Shown piece by piece: positions 43,884 through 52,860 of a stretch of DNA of 64,000 nt. The notes under the pieces were generated by a model. It saw only the letters and a program-made list of their open reading frames with translations, was not told where the DNA came from and made no database searches. The translations under genes were made by a program, and so were the position numbers. The stretch is from Parapedobacter defluvii (lineage in GTDB: Bacteria; Bacteroidota; Bacteroidia; Sphingobacteriales; Sphingobacteriaceae), in contig NZ_BMIK01000011.1 of the NCBI RefSeq assembly GCF_014642075.1, positions 65,550 through 129,549 of the forward strand, in the 5' to 3' direction. Position 1 is the stretch's first letter. Each line of letters opens with the position of its first letter.

Positions 43884-44924
43884 ATGGAAATCAGGCACGT
43901 TTGCCGGTTGATCGGTCTAATTGGTGTGATGATTGCCCTGATTGCATGCGACCGGCGACATCACGGGGCCACGGCATCGTTTTACTATTGGAAAACCGCT
44001 TACGAACCCAACCGTATCGAAAAACATGCGCTGGCGCAAATCGGAGCAAAGCGATTGTTTGTCCGCATCATGGACATCGATACCCAGGGGCCGCAGGGCG
44101 AGGCCGTCCCGGTTTCGGCAATTACCTTCCGGGAACCGCTTCCCGATTCCCTCGCCCTCGTTCCGGTGGTATATATCATTAACAACGTGTTGAAAGACTT
44201 ATCCGCCGGGCAGCAAGAGGAACTGGCCGGCCGGATCATCGATTTCGTGACCGCGAAGGTGAAGCAGGCGGGGAAAACGGGATTTGATGAACTCCAGATC
44301 GATTGCGACTGGACGGCATCCACAAGGGACGCATATTTCGGATTTCTGAAAGCGATTCGCGCTCGGATGGCGGATTCCGTGCGGCTCTCTGCTACCTTGC
44401 GCCTCCATCAGGTACGCAACCGGCGGAGCAGCGGTGTCCCACCGGTAGACCGCACACTGCTGATGTGCTACAATATGGGTAATCTGAGAAAACCCGGCGA
44501 ACACAACTCCATCATCGATCTGCGGGAGATGGATACCTATCTGAAAGATTTCCTGTCTGAATACCCGCTGCCCATGGATATGGCGTTACCTTTGTTCAGT
44601 TGGTCGGTGGTGTTCCGTAAGGGCCAATATACAGGGATCAGCAAACGCCTCGATCCGCGTATGCTCTCGGATACCTCCGTTTTTGCCCGGGATGCGGAAT
44701 CGTCGTTATACCGACTGAAGGTAGCGCTGCCCGCTGCCGGATTACAACAGGGCGACGTGGTGCGGAGGGAGCAGACCCGATGGGAAGATCTTTCTGCTGC
44801 CGCAGATTTTCTGGCCAGGTATAAGCGGAAGGAAAGGTTTACTTTATTGTTTTATCACTTGGATAACCAAGTATTTAAATCGTTTTCTGATGAACAGCTT
44901 CAAGAGATTGTGCATCGTTTTTAG
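43884..44924 (+). CDS. Lipoprotein with a TIM-barrel glycosidase-like domain, family unknown
   Basis: From the ATG at 43884 (MEIRHVCRLIGLIG) the protein has 346 residues, and a lipoprotein signal ends MIALIAC. An upstream start at 43821 would mask the signal peptide. Strand-like blocks (RLFVRIMDIDTQG, ALVPVVYIINNVL, FDELQIDCDWTAST, LSATLRLHQ, TLLMCYNMGN, PMDMALPLFSWSV) follow each other as in a TIM barrel, with acidic residues at strand ends as in glycoside hydrolases. I cannot assign a family or confirm catalytic residues. It overlaps the start of the next gene by 35 bases, so the two are co-translated. Confidence 0.6.
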   Translation: MEIRHVCRLIGLIGVMIALIACDRRHHGATASFYYWKTAYEPNRIEKHALAQIGAKRLFVRIMDIDTQGPQGEAVPVSAITFREPLPDSLALVPVVYIINNVLKDLSAGQQEELAGRIIDFVTAKVKQAGKTGFDELQIDCDWTASTRDAYFGFLKAIRARMADSVRLSATLRLHQVRNRRSSGVPPVDRTLLMCYNMGNLRKPGEHNSIIDLREMDTYLKDFLSEYPLPMDMALPLFSWSVVFRKGQYTGISKRLDPRMLSDTSVFARDAESSLYRLKVALPAAGLQQGDVVRREQTRWEDLSAAADFLARYKRKERFTLLFYHLDNQVFKSFSDEQLQEIVHRF

Positions 44925-47358
44925 CGTATTCCTATTGAGTTATTTCGGTGAGATAGCCATCAATGTCTCTTGTGGTCCGGAGCCGGATCCGTACGATTAT
45001 TACGTGTCGTTTTTTCACAACAATGTGCCCGATGAAGGCTATGTGCCCTTCTCATTTACAAACATGCGTTTCCTTTATGATGAAGCCGAGCCCGAATCTG
45101 AAGTACGGATCAACAGCCGGGAATGGGCGGATTATCTGGGGAAAGGAGTGCGGGCAGTGGATGTGGGACAGCTGATGTATCATACCGATAGCGCAACCGA
45201 TTCGGTTATCCTGCGTTACCTGACCGGCGGTGAGGTGGCGCTTCCCGACAGCCTGGCAGCCAATACGTACCTCAAAGGGCTGGCGGCAAACGAACCGGCC
45301 CGCATTTATTTCCTGTTTGCTAAGGAGCTGGAGCCTTATGCGACAGTGACTTACAACCATTATTGGGATCCGGATCCGAGGGATACCATGGATCTTGGCC
45401 GGATGGAAGCGCTTGCAGATAGCGCACTCCGACGGGCCGACGAACATCCACGGAACCGGTTCCTCCGTCTGCGGTATGCCTACCAGGCGGCTCGGATGTA
45501 CCATTACTCCGGCTTGTTTGAGGATTGTGTCGAAACCTACGAGGAATACATCCAGCCCTCGCGTGAGAAGTCTGCCGTAAAAGGGTGGGCACTTGCGCTC
45601 AAGGCCGGCGCAACCCGCCGTCTTAATGAACCCGCTGAGGCTGCATACCTATTTTCAAAGGTGTTTACCGCCAGCCCCGAACGGCGGGTGCAGGCTTACA
45701 AGAACTTCCATTACATCGATGTCCCGTTTGAAGATGTACTCGCCCTCGCCCAATCCAACGAAGAACGGGCAGCCATTTGGGCCATCCGGGGATTCAATAA
45801 TGGTGGTTTTGACCGGGAGACCCTATCATCTGTCTACGACCTAGCACCGAAAAGTCCGCTGGTGGGCGTGTTGCTTACCCGGGAAATCAATAAATTGGAA
45901 ACCCAGCTTACCGAAGCCTCGCAATATTACCAGGAAGGGTGGTGGTCGGATTATTACCGGCCGGATTCCACCCAGGCAAAAGCCCGCAATCATGCGGCAT
46001 GGATTGCCGATTTTTCGCGAAAGCTGGCATCTGAAAAGCAGTACACCGAGCCTGGATTGGGCATGGTAAGCGAAGCGTATGTACACTGGTTATTGGGCAA
46101 CGCCGACCAAGCGGAGGCACTGCTGGCAGGGGTAAAAGTGGGGCGGCTTTCCGAGCGGCTGGCCGACCAGTACCGGATTGTTGAACTGTTGATCAACGTA
46201 AACCGGCTGAAGGCAACAGACAACGTAGACGAAAAGGCAATGTTACCTGCACTGCAGTGGCTGGACCAAAAACGGCAGGATGAAATCAATCAGGCAATCA
46301 CACGCTATGGCAACGAACGGTATTCCTGGATGGCAGCCGCCGATCTCCGGTTCAACCGCACGGCGACCAACTTGTACCAATCCGTTCTGGCTCCGCATTA
46401 CATGCAGCAAAAGGACACCGCGATGGCTGCTTTATTAATGTGGAAGGGAGCATCTCCGGGAGGAACCGAAATCGAACCCGCAGGCGAACTGTACGACCGC
46501 CTGGGATGGCCCACGCAGGCCTTTTGGCAGGAACAACTGCAGCCCGCTGCGCTTGAACGCTTAGCTACCTGGGGAAGAGAGGGGGTAAATAGGCCCTGGG
46601 CGCCACTTTTCGAGCAGCAATTGGGTGCATTGGAATCCGACCCATTCTGGGATTTACTCGGAACGGCTTACCTCCGCATGCACGATTATGCCGCTGCATC
46701 GAAAGCCTTTGCACACCTGTCGACTGATTTTGCACCCCCAGCACCCGTGAATTGGTACAGTGCGGAAGAAGATACGCTATGGCCCGATCCGTTTTTGGAA
46801 ACACTTAGCGACTACCCGAAGCAATTTGGTAACGAAGCGCTATCAAAGGCGGAATTTGCAAACACCATGGCCGACTTGCAGCGACGGATTGCGGACGATC
46901 CGGACCACGCCGCTGCATATTATTTCCAGCTGGCCAATGGGGTCTATCAAACCGGCGCTTTTGGCAATTCCTGGCAACTGATCAGCTACAGCTGGACGAG
47001 TTCCGATAATTACCTGAAAGGTGCTTACTATTATTCCGGCGATTTCCACGAAGCCCGCCAGGCGGCGGTGTGGTATAGAAAAGCCCGGGAGTTGAGCGGT
47101 GACCGGGAGTTTCAGGCCAAATGCACGTTTATGCTGGCAAAGTGCGAGCAGAAATCGTATCTGTTTGACAATATCCGCGACTATTACGATACAACTTATG
47201 CGTCCGCACAGGGCCAGCCCGATCCATTCTGGGTGTTCAGTCAGCGCAATAGGTATTTCAAGGAATTGCGCGAGAACTATCTCGATACGGATTTCATCCG
47301 TGCTGCGGCCTCGGAGTGTACCTATCTTGCGGATTTTATTGCACCAAACTTTCCATAG
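44890..47358 (+). CDS. Large secreted protein with TPR-like helical repeats, unknown function
   Basis: A protein of 822 residues with a signal peptide (KRLCIVFSVFLLSYFGE) followed by Cys28. The remainder has many aromatic/Ala-rich helical blocks of about 34 residues (RNRFLRLRYAYQAARMYHYS, GWALALKAGATRRLN, YDYAAASKAFAHLS-like), which look like tetratricopeptide repeats, suggesting protein binding in the periplasm or at the cell surface. I recognise no enzyme motif. It starts inside the 3' end of the preceding barrel-type gene and ends 3 bases before the next gene, so the three form one operon. Confidence 0.6.
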   Translation: MNSFKRLCIVFSVFLLSYFGEIAINVSCGPEPDPYDYYVSFFHNNVPDEGYVPFSFTNMRFLYDEAEPESEVRINSREWADYLGKGVRAVDVGQLMYHTDSATDSVILRYLTGGEVALPDSLAANTYLKGLAANEPARIYFLFAKELEPYATVTYNHYWDPDPRDTMDLGRMEALADSALRRADEHPRNRFLRLRYAYQAARMYHYSGLFEDCVETYEEYIQPSREKSAVKGWALALKAGATRRLNEPAEAAYLFSKVFTASPERRVQAYKNFHYIDVPFEDVLALAQSNEERAAIWAIRGFNNGGFDRETLSSVYDLAPKSPLVGVLLTREINKLETQLTEASQYYQEGWWSDYYRPDSTQAKARNHAAWIADFSRKLASEKQYTEPGLGMVSEAYVHWLLGNADQAEALLAGVKVGRLSERLADQYRIVELLINVNRLKATDNVDEKAMLPALQWLDQKRQDEINQAITRYGNERYSWMAAADLRFNRTATNLYQSVLAPHYMQQKDTAMAALLMWKGASPGGTEIEPAGELYDRLGWPTQAFWQEQLQPAALERLATWGREGVNRPWAPLFEQQLGALESDPFWDLLGTAYLRMHDYAAASKAFAHLSTDFAPPAPVNWYSAEEDTLWPDPFLETLSDYPKQFGNEALSKAEFANTMADLQRRIADDPDHAAAYYFQLANGVYQTGAFGNSWQLISYSWTSSDNYLKGAYYYSGDFHEARQAAVWYRKARELSGDREFQAKCTFMLAKCEQKSYLFDNIRDYYDTTYASAQGQPDPFWVFSQRNRYFKELRENYLDTDFIRAAASECTYLADFIAPNFP

Positions 47359-47361
47359 GTA

Positions 47362-48750
47362 ATGGCGTGTCTGAATAATTGGATTAGTTTTTTGGGAGTC
47401 TGGATGGTGGGCGTGATGGGATTGCCGGAAACAGTCTCGGCACAATCGCAATGGACCGGAACCTGGTCGATGTCGTATAAACCCTGGCCCCATATCCCAG
47501 CCATTGACATGACGCTGCGCATCGCCGAGCCAACGGCCGGAATGCTGTATCCTGCCAAGCTGGAGTTGACCCACGCCCACTTGTTCAAGGGCGAATACGA
47601 GTTGCTGTTCGTCAAGAAAAACGATGGACAACTGGGGATAGGCCGCAATAAATATCCATTGATCGAGGAACCGTTTGGGCTTGGGCCCTGGATGATGTAC
47701 CTGAATGGGGTGCTGGAACATCAACAGGCTGGCGCCGATGGTGAAAAGCTGGTGCTGAAACGACTTTGGCTGGATAATTTCGGGATTTTCATGTGGGGGC
47801 TTTACGATAATGAGTTCTACACCAATACCAAAGTCTTTCTGCGCGATTTCCTTTACCGGACGGACGTCGTACTCCAGCGGACGGACAGCAAGCCATGGGT
47901 ACATCCGCATACGCAGCGTATCGTAAATACAGACACCATCTATTACGGGGTGTACGATCCGATAAAGAGCGAACGGGACATTTTGAGCCTGGCTATCCAG
48001 GATGAGGAGCGGTACGACCGGGATACGGTCACCATTGTACACAACGGCAGGATGCTGGCGGATAGACTGCCCCTGGAACAGGCAATGTCTTTAGACAGCA
48101 TCGTGTTGGACTCGGGTGAAAATTACCTGGCTTTCTTTGCAGACAACTATGGCGACCTGCCACCCAATACTGCTGATTTTTTGATCGGGACCGGAGGCGA
48201 CAGCGGTCAGCTATACGGGTTTGATTTCAGTGATCGCAGCAATGCCTATTCAACGGTCATGGTGGCCCGTTTTCAGTATGAGCCAGCGCCTCCGGTAATG
48301 CCAGAACCATCTGAACCATCGGTGCCACTTCCCAGCCGCGATCCGGACGAACCAACGGATACCGCTGGCTATGCCGAGCCAACATCGCCCCGGGAAACAC
48401 CCGTATATACCAAAGGCAGGCGCAATCAGCGCATCGGACAGCTGAAAGTCGGTACGGAGCAGGTAATACTGGAATTGAGCGACGAACAGGTGGAAGATGG
48501 TGATGTCATTTCTTTGGAGGTTAATGGTGCCGTTATCGCCGATGGAATGGAGGTAACCAGGCAGGGAAAGCGATTTGGTGTGACGTTGAAGCGTGGCCGC
48601 AACCGCATCGTCTTCCGGGCGGAAAACCTCGGACGGATTCCGCCGAATACAGCGGTACTACTGGTATATACGGATGGCGAACAGCGGAAATTCCACCTCA
48701 GCACGGATTTCGAACGTAACAATGTTCTTGATATCGTCTTTCATCCGTGA
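47362..48750 (+). CDS. Secreted protein with a duplicated 95-residue domain, unknown function
   Basis: A protein of 462 residues. A signal peptide (MACLNNWISFLGVWMVG, cleavage near SAQ) precedes a first domain of about 165 residues. Then a pattern D-x-V-x-I-x-x-N-G ... A-D ... G-x-N-x-x-x-F-x-A-x-N-x-G-x-x-PPNTA occurs twice, at about 210-300 and 370-455, separated by a Pro/Ser/Glu-rich linker of about 50 residues. The C-terminal copy is the cleaner one. The duplication points to a repeated beta domain. The function is unknown; it is the third gene of the operon with the barrel and TPR proteins. Confidence 0.6.
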   Translation: MACLNNWISFLGVWMVGVMGLPETVSAQSQWTGTWSMSYKPWPHIPAIDMTLRIAEPTAGMLYPAKLELTHAHLFKGEYELLFVKKNDGQLGIGRNKYPLIEEPFGLGPWMMYLNGVLEHQQAGADGEKLVLKRLWLDNFGIFMWGLYDNEFYTNTKVFLRDFLYRTDVVLQRTDSKPWVHPHTQRIVNTDTIYYGVYDPIKSERDILSLAIQDEERYDRDTVTIVHNGRMLADRLPLEQAMSLDSIVLDSGENYLAFFADNYGDLPPNTADFLIGTGGDSGQLYGFDFSDRSNAYSTVMVARFQYEPAPPVMPEPSEPSVPLPSRDPDEPTDTAGYAEPTSPRETPVYTKGRRNQRIGQLKVGTEQVILELSDEQVEDGDVISLEVNGAVIADGMEVTRQGKRFGVTLKRGRNRIVFRAENLGRIPPNTAVLLVYTDGEQRKFHLSTDFERNNVLDIVFHP

Positions 48751-48853
48751 GTATTTATCTCCCGTCGGCATATCCGGCTGATGCAAACCGAATATTTTCA
48801 TTGCAAAGCCCGATTGGATTAGCGACTTTTGCGGTAAACAAAATCATCCATTC

Positions 48854-49438
48854 ATGAGGAAGGAAACGTTACTCGGGTTAGCAGCTTTGATGTTATTTTC
48901 CTGCGAAAAAACGGTGTATTCGCCCGATCCTGCGAAAGACACACATGAGCTGAAAACGATCACCTATACCCTGGAAGCGGGAGATAAAGTTGAGACATTC
49001 GTGCGTCCTCTGCATTCATTGAGTTATTCAAACCATACGAGCATCGCACAGAAGATTATCATAGACCCGTTGGCAGATGTGCTGGAGACATCGCAGTTTT
49101 TCAGCGATAATGCCAGGGCGTTCCAATTGGTTGACCCCGCGGAGACCCGCATAGCGGTGCCCGTTCAATTCAACGAGGGGGTGGCGATGCTCGGCGAGCC
49201 GAAATGGTCGTATGGTAACGAATTAATGCAACTGCCTCCCGTGGTTAACTTCCGTGACACACTCAATGTACCTGCGAACACCAGTGTTACGGTGACTATG
49301 AGTGTTTACCTGAATGAATATAACGTTTCCTATACCGCCACATTCGAAGGCAAACCATCGGGAACACTCACCGAAATAAAAGGGAAGTGGAAAGGGGTTA
49401 CGATAGCTAATGTGGATAAACAAATTCAGTATCAGTAA
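48854..49438 (+). CDS. Lipoprotein of unknown function
   Basis: A protein of 194 residues. The signal peptide LLGLAALMLFSC ends in Cys17 with a good lipobox. The rest is beta-rich, ending in a segment (VNFRDTLNVPANTSVTVTMS VYLN) like a small immunoglobulin-like fold. I do not recognise a family. It lies 103 bases after the three-gene secreted block on the same strand and may be part of it. Confidence 0.65.
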   Translation: MRKETLLGLAALMLFSCEKTVYSPDPAKDTHELKTITYTLEAGDKVETFVRPLHSLSYSNHTSIAQKIIIDPLADVLETSQFFSDNARAFQLVDPAETRIAVPVQFNEGVAMLGEPKWSYGNELMQLPPVVNFRDTLNVPANTSVTVTMSVYLNEYNVSYTATFEGKPSGTLTEIKGKWKGVTIANVDKQIQYQ

Positions 49439-49501
49439 GTTAAATAAGAGTCTGTCTGGGAAGTGGTGGAATGCTTCTGAGCGGAACGCAGACATACAGA
49501 A

Positions 49502-50038
49502 ATGAATAATTGGAAAACCATCCGCATCGATCAGGTATACGATAACCCATGGATACAGGTAGAACACCGGGAAGTCACGACCCCTGCTAATAAACCCGGT
49601 ATTTATGGAGTCGTGAAATTTAAAAACAAGGCCATCGGTATCCTTCCCTTGGATGACGAGGGATATATTTACCTGGTGGGACAATTCCGTTATCCACTCG
49701 GAGAATATTCGTGGGAAATTCCGGAAGGAGGAGGACCACTGGATGAGGATCCGCTGGAGACAGCCAAGCGCGAGCTCAGGGAGGAAACAGGCCTGGTAGC
49801 GGAAAGATGGGAGCGTATCGGACGTATCCACACATCAAATTCAGTTACGGATGAAGAAGGATTTATCTATTTGGCGACGGGACTGCAACCCGGCGAGGCC
49901 GAGCCGGAGGAAACCGAGGAGCTCCAATTGAAGCGGGTACCGCTGACTGAGGCGGCCGAAATGGTAATGCGCGGTGAAATCACTGATTCCATTTCCATGT
50001 GTGGCATTCTGATGGCGGCGCGGATTGTGGGCATATAA
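49502..50038 (+). CDS. NUDIX hydrolase (ADP-ribose pyrophosphatase type)
   Basis: A protein of 178 residues. The NUDIX box GGGPLDEDPLETAKRELREE TGL near 78-100 fits G-x5-E-x7-R-E-x-x-E-E. The preceding WEIPEGG and YLVGQFRYPLG blocks and the length are typical for ADP-ribose or similar nucleoside-diphosphate-sugar hydrolases. It acts in the cytosol. It is a single gene about 60 bases downstream of the small lipoprotein gene. Confidence 0.88.
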   Translation: MNNWKTIRIDQVYDNPWIQVEHREVTTPANKPGIYGVVKFKNKAIGILPLDDEGYIYLVGQFRYPLGEYSWEIPEGGGPLDEDPLETAKRELREETGLVAERWERIGRIHTSNSVTDEEGFIYLATGLQPGEAEPEETEELQLKRVPLTEAAEMVMRGEITDSISMCGILMAARIVGI

Positions 50039-50133
50039 TTGCTGTATTCTACTGCTCATGCAGGTTTCATAAAACGATAATTTATTGTGCGGGCTTACCC
50101 TTGCCAGCACCTAAGTTTACACCAAACTTACTA

Positions 50134-50202
50134 TTTACTCGGTTTAAATTCGTATTTTATTCGGAGTTTATTCGGGTCTTATTCGGTAGTTAACCGAATA
50201 AA
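50134..50202 (+). repeat. 11-bp phased direct repeats with an inverted copy upstream of the LOG-family gene
   Basis: TTTATTCGG occurs at 50156-50164 and 50167-50175, and as CTTATTCGG at 50178-50186, exactly 11 bases apart (one helical turn). Degenerate copies lie at 50134 (TTTACTCGG) and 50143 (TTTAAATTCGT). The exact complement CCGAATAAA is at 50194-50202, making a 9-bp stem (50179-50187 with 50193-50201). A separate TAAGTTT/AAACTTA hairpin is at 50112-50130. No gene is present in 50039-50365. This could be a regulator binding array. Confidence 0.6.
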
Positions 50203-50328
50203 CTAAAAGTAAAACAAGAAGAAAAAATAAATTTTCTAAAAGGTATAAGTGAGGTTGGTGTAGGGAAAAAGTATGGGAGGTTTAGGCAAAGCAAATAACA
50301 TTGCGGTTTTTTTATTTAACGATTATCA

Positions 50329-50359
50329 TTGCATAAAAAAGCAACTTTATCTAAGTTTG
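50329..50359 (+). promoter_or_regulatory. Bacteroidota promoter of the LOG-family gene
   Basis: A -33 TTG (50329-50331), 20-base spacer, and -7 TAAGTTTG (50352-50359) fit the consensus closely. The ATG of the gene follows only 6 bases after the -7 box, so the expected transcription start falls at or just before the ATG, suggesting a leaderless or near-leaderless mRNA. The same TTTATCTAAGTTTGC occurs before the MATE gene. Confidence 0.65.
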
Positions 50360-50365
50360 CTTCAC

Positions 50366-50947
50366 ATGAATAACATCGTTGTGTTTTGCGGTTCGAGCAT
50401 AGGCGCCGATCGCATTTATGAGGAACAGGCTTACCTGTTGGGTAAAACGCTGGCCGAGTTGGGCATCGGGTTGGTATATGGCGGGGCGAAAGTGGGGCTT
50501 ATGGGGGCTGTAGCCAACGGTGCGGTTCAGCACGGCGGAAGGGTAGTGGGCGTGCTGCCCTATTTTCTGCAAACCAAGGAGATCGCCCATGAAGGGCTCA
50601 CGGAACTGTTCATTGTCGATACGATGCACGAACGGAAGACGAAAATGAATCAACTTTGCGATGGTGTCATCGCATTGCCGGGCGGTTTCGGCACCATGGA
50701 AGAGTTTTTCGAGATGCTTACCTGGGGGCAATTGGGGCTCCATCGTAAGCCTATGGGACTGCTCAACACCGAAGGTTTTTACGACGAACTGATCGCGCTC
50801 GCGCAGCACATGGTCGATAAGGGATTTCTGAAAGAAGTGAATCATCAGATGCTGTTGTGGAGCGCGGATATTCCGGATTTACTCCATAAGATGCAGAATT
50901 ACCAAGCTCCTACGGTCGGCAAATGGATCAGTAAAGAAACCACTTGA
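50366..50947 (+). CDS. LOG-family protein (nucleoside 5'-monophosphate phosphoribohydrolase)
   Basis: A protein of 193 residues from the ATG at 50366 (MNNIVVFCGSSIGADR). The Rossmann-type start, VYGGAKVGLMGAVANGAVQH, and the PGGFGTMEEFFEMLTW motif (family PGGxGTxxE) identify the TIGR00730/LOG family, which releases ribose 5-phosphate from nucleotides; plant-like members make cytokinins. It acts in the cytosol. The stop TGA overlaps the next gene's ATG (TGATG), so the permease-type protein is translationally coupled. Confidence 0.88.
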   Translation: MNNIVVFCGSSIGADRIYEEQAYLLGKTLAELGIGLVYGGAKVGLMGAVANGAVQHGGRVVGVLPYFLQTKEIAHEGLTELFIVDTMHERKTKMNQLCDGVIALPGGFGTMEEFFEMLTWGQLGLHRKPMGLLNTEGFYDELIALAQHMVDKGFLKEVNHQMLLWSADIPDLLHKMQNYQAPTVGKWISKETT

Positions 50948-51870
50948 TGGCTGTCCTGCCTTATTTTTTCTACTTACAAGCCAAAAGAATACACCGCGCC
51001 ATTGATGAATGGGGTATAAATCCCTGGCTTGTATACGTCGGTGCACCCGTATTGTTTGTCGGAGGTTCCATCGCGTTGTTTTCCCGTATGGTGTACGCCA
51101 GTTGGGTGTATGTAGGCGTTGCCGCCGTAGCCCTCCTTCAATTGTGCAATTCAACGCGCCTGCGTTTTCTTCGACAGGCATTCGACCGGCGGACGTACCG
51201 GCGTGTCCGTATGCTGGAGCATACGCTGCTAGTCACACCTTTCCTTGCGTTCCTCCTTTGCAGGGGTGAAATCTGGTTTGCATTGGGCTTGTTGGTGTTG
51301 GCAGCAGCCACAATACCGCTCCGCATCGGTACTGCCCGATCGGCTACACTGCCTACACCGTTTTCGGGTCGTCCTTTTGAGTTTGCTGTGGGCTTCAGAA
51401 CCTCTGTCGGCCCGCTATTCATCGCCTATGGGCTGATGCTTATGGGGATGTATGTAGGCAACGGGTACCTCAGTATCGCTACGCTGTTGCTGGTTGTGTT
51501 AATATGTTTCAATTACTATGCGTGGAGCGAACCCCTGTTGTATGTTTGGATTTACCGTCTGCCACCCCGGTCCTTTCTTTTGCTGAAAGTACGTACAGCT
51601 TTTCGGTACCTGACGGTGATGCTACTCCCCATGGTGCTGGTTGTTACCTGTGTTTTTCCGGATTATTGGCCTGCTGTACTAGCCGTTGCGGCGATGGGGT
51701 ATGGTTATCTTGTCCTGGCCGTGCTGAGTAAGTACGCCGCTTTTCCGCAGCGTGTAGGTATTCTGCAGGGTATCTTTATAACTTTGTCATTGGTATTTCC
51801 CCCTTTGTTGGTGATTTCCATACCTTATTTTTACCAACAGGCAAAAAATAATATAGCGCTGATTTTATGA
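50947..51870 (+). CDS. Membrane protein, probable ABC exporter permease
   Basis: A protein of 307 residues with about eight hydrophobic segments, including LVYVGAPVLFVGGSIALF, VGVAAVALLQLC, LLVLAAATIPL, IATLLLVVLICF, VMLLPMVLVVTCVF and IFITLSLVFPPLLVI. It has no recognised family motif, but it precedes an ABC ATPase with a 4-base overlap (ATGA), so it most likely is its membrane partner, perhaps of an ABC-2-like type. The arrangement with the LOG-family gene upstream is a three-gene operon. Substrate unknown. Confidence 0.65.
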   Translation: MAVLPYFFYLQAKRIHRAIDEWGINPWLVYVGAPVLFVGGSIALFSRMVYASWVYVGVAAVALLQLCNSTRLRFLRQAFDRRTYRRVRMLEHTLLVTPFLAFLLCRGEIWFALGLLVLAAATIPLRIGTARSATLPTPFSGRPFEFAVGFRTSVGPLFIAYGLMLMGMYVGNGYLSIATLLLVVLICFNYYAWSEPLLYVWIYRLPPRSFLLLKVRTAFRYLTVMLLPMVLVVTCVFPDYWPAVLAVAAMGYGYLVLAVLSKYAAFPQRVGILQGIFITLSLVFPPLLVISIPYFYQQAKNNIALIL

Positions 51871-52547
51871 ATGTTGAAGTATTCCAATTAACGAAATCAT
51901 TTGGTACGGATGAGGTGCTCAAGGGGATTGATCTGAACTTCCAAACGGGGCAGGTATATGGCTTGGTGGGGCAGAATGGGGCCGGGAAGACCACCCTTTT
52001 CAATTGCTTAGCAGGGCTGGAAACCCACGGTGGTAATGTGATTGCCGAAGGCGGGCGACTGAAAGACCGCCTTGGATTTTTGCAAACCGAACCTTATTTT
52101 CCATCAAGGCTTACCGGACGTGAATATCTGCGGTTATTCTGTAAGGCGCGTGGGGTGCCGGATGAGGGCTTGGATACGCAGAACGTATTTGACCTTCCGC
52201 TTGATCGGTACGCGCAACAATATTCTACCGGCATGAAGAAAAAGCTGGGCCTGCTGGCGGTCCTCTTGCAACGGAACGAATTTTTTATCCTGGATGAACC
52301 GTTTAATGGGGTGGATATCCATAGTGCGTTGTTGATTACCGAGATCATCCAACGATTGAAAAATGAGAAAAAGACCGTCCTGATTTCTTCACATATCTTT
52401 TCAACCCTTAAAGACACCTGCGACATTATCCACGTGTTGGACGGCGGTAACATAACGGAAATCATCGGTAAAGATGATTTTGAGCGGTTGGAGCGTGATA
52501 TGGCTGCTTTTGCCATCGGGAATCGGCTTGATGCAATTCGTTTTTAG
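51867..52547 (+). CDS. ABC transporter ATP-binding protein
   Basis: A protein of 226 residues. Walker A is GLVGQNGAGKTTLFNCLAG, the Q-loop is LQTEPYFPSRLTG, the signature YSTGMKKKLGLLAVLL, and Walker B EFFILDEPFNGVD with switch His in VLISSHIFSTL. The STGMKKKL signature is typical of ABC-2 type exporters. Its start overlaps the end of the membrane gene by 4 bases. It hydrolyses ATP for the upstream membrane partner. Confidence 0.92.
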   Translation: MNVEVFQLTKSFGTDEVLKGIDLNFQTGQVYGLVGQNGAGKTTLFNCLAGLETHGGNVIAEGGRLKDRLGFLQTEPYFPSRLTGREYLRLFCKARGVPDEGLDTQNVFDLPLDRYAQQYSTGMKKKLGLLAVLLQRNEFFILDEPFNGVDIHSALLITEIIQRLKNEKKTVLISSHIFSTLKDTCDIIHVLDGGNITEIIGKDDFERLERDMAAFAIGNRLDAIRF

Positions 52548-52860
52548 CTGAATTGGGGATCCATTTTACGGTACTTAGATTTAGCGATGGCCACTTCTTT
52601 TTCAAATTCCACTATCAATACTGCCTTATGCTAACCAATTCGATTTGAGGCTTCTCGCGACTCTTCTTTGTTAGTGTAGCATCTAAATTAACCGAGTATA
52701 AAAATCTACAGAAAGGGGAACTGTCAACCACCAAGGAGGCATTGAATTAAATTTTTGGCTTATTTATCAGTAAGTTATAACTTGGTATAAATTTTGATGA
52801 TAAATATTTGCTTTGAAGAACATTACTATTTACCTGTGATTAACAAGATTTTAATAATCT
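52548..52860. other. Intergenic stretch of 313 bases without a recognised feature
   Basis: AT-rich sequence, with stops in all frames and no clear hairpin. The last 120 bases probably contain the promoter of the glycosidase-like gene, but no TAnnTTTG box with a good -33 element was found. Confidence 0.5.

Noticed and set aside
46843-48042. 399-codon minus-strand frame
   Set aside because: Antisense to two secreted-protein genes in an operon with clear signal peptides; its protein is rich in His/Pro/Gln without domains, as expected of a shadow frame.
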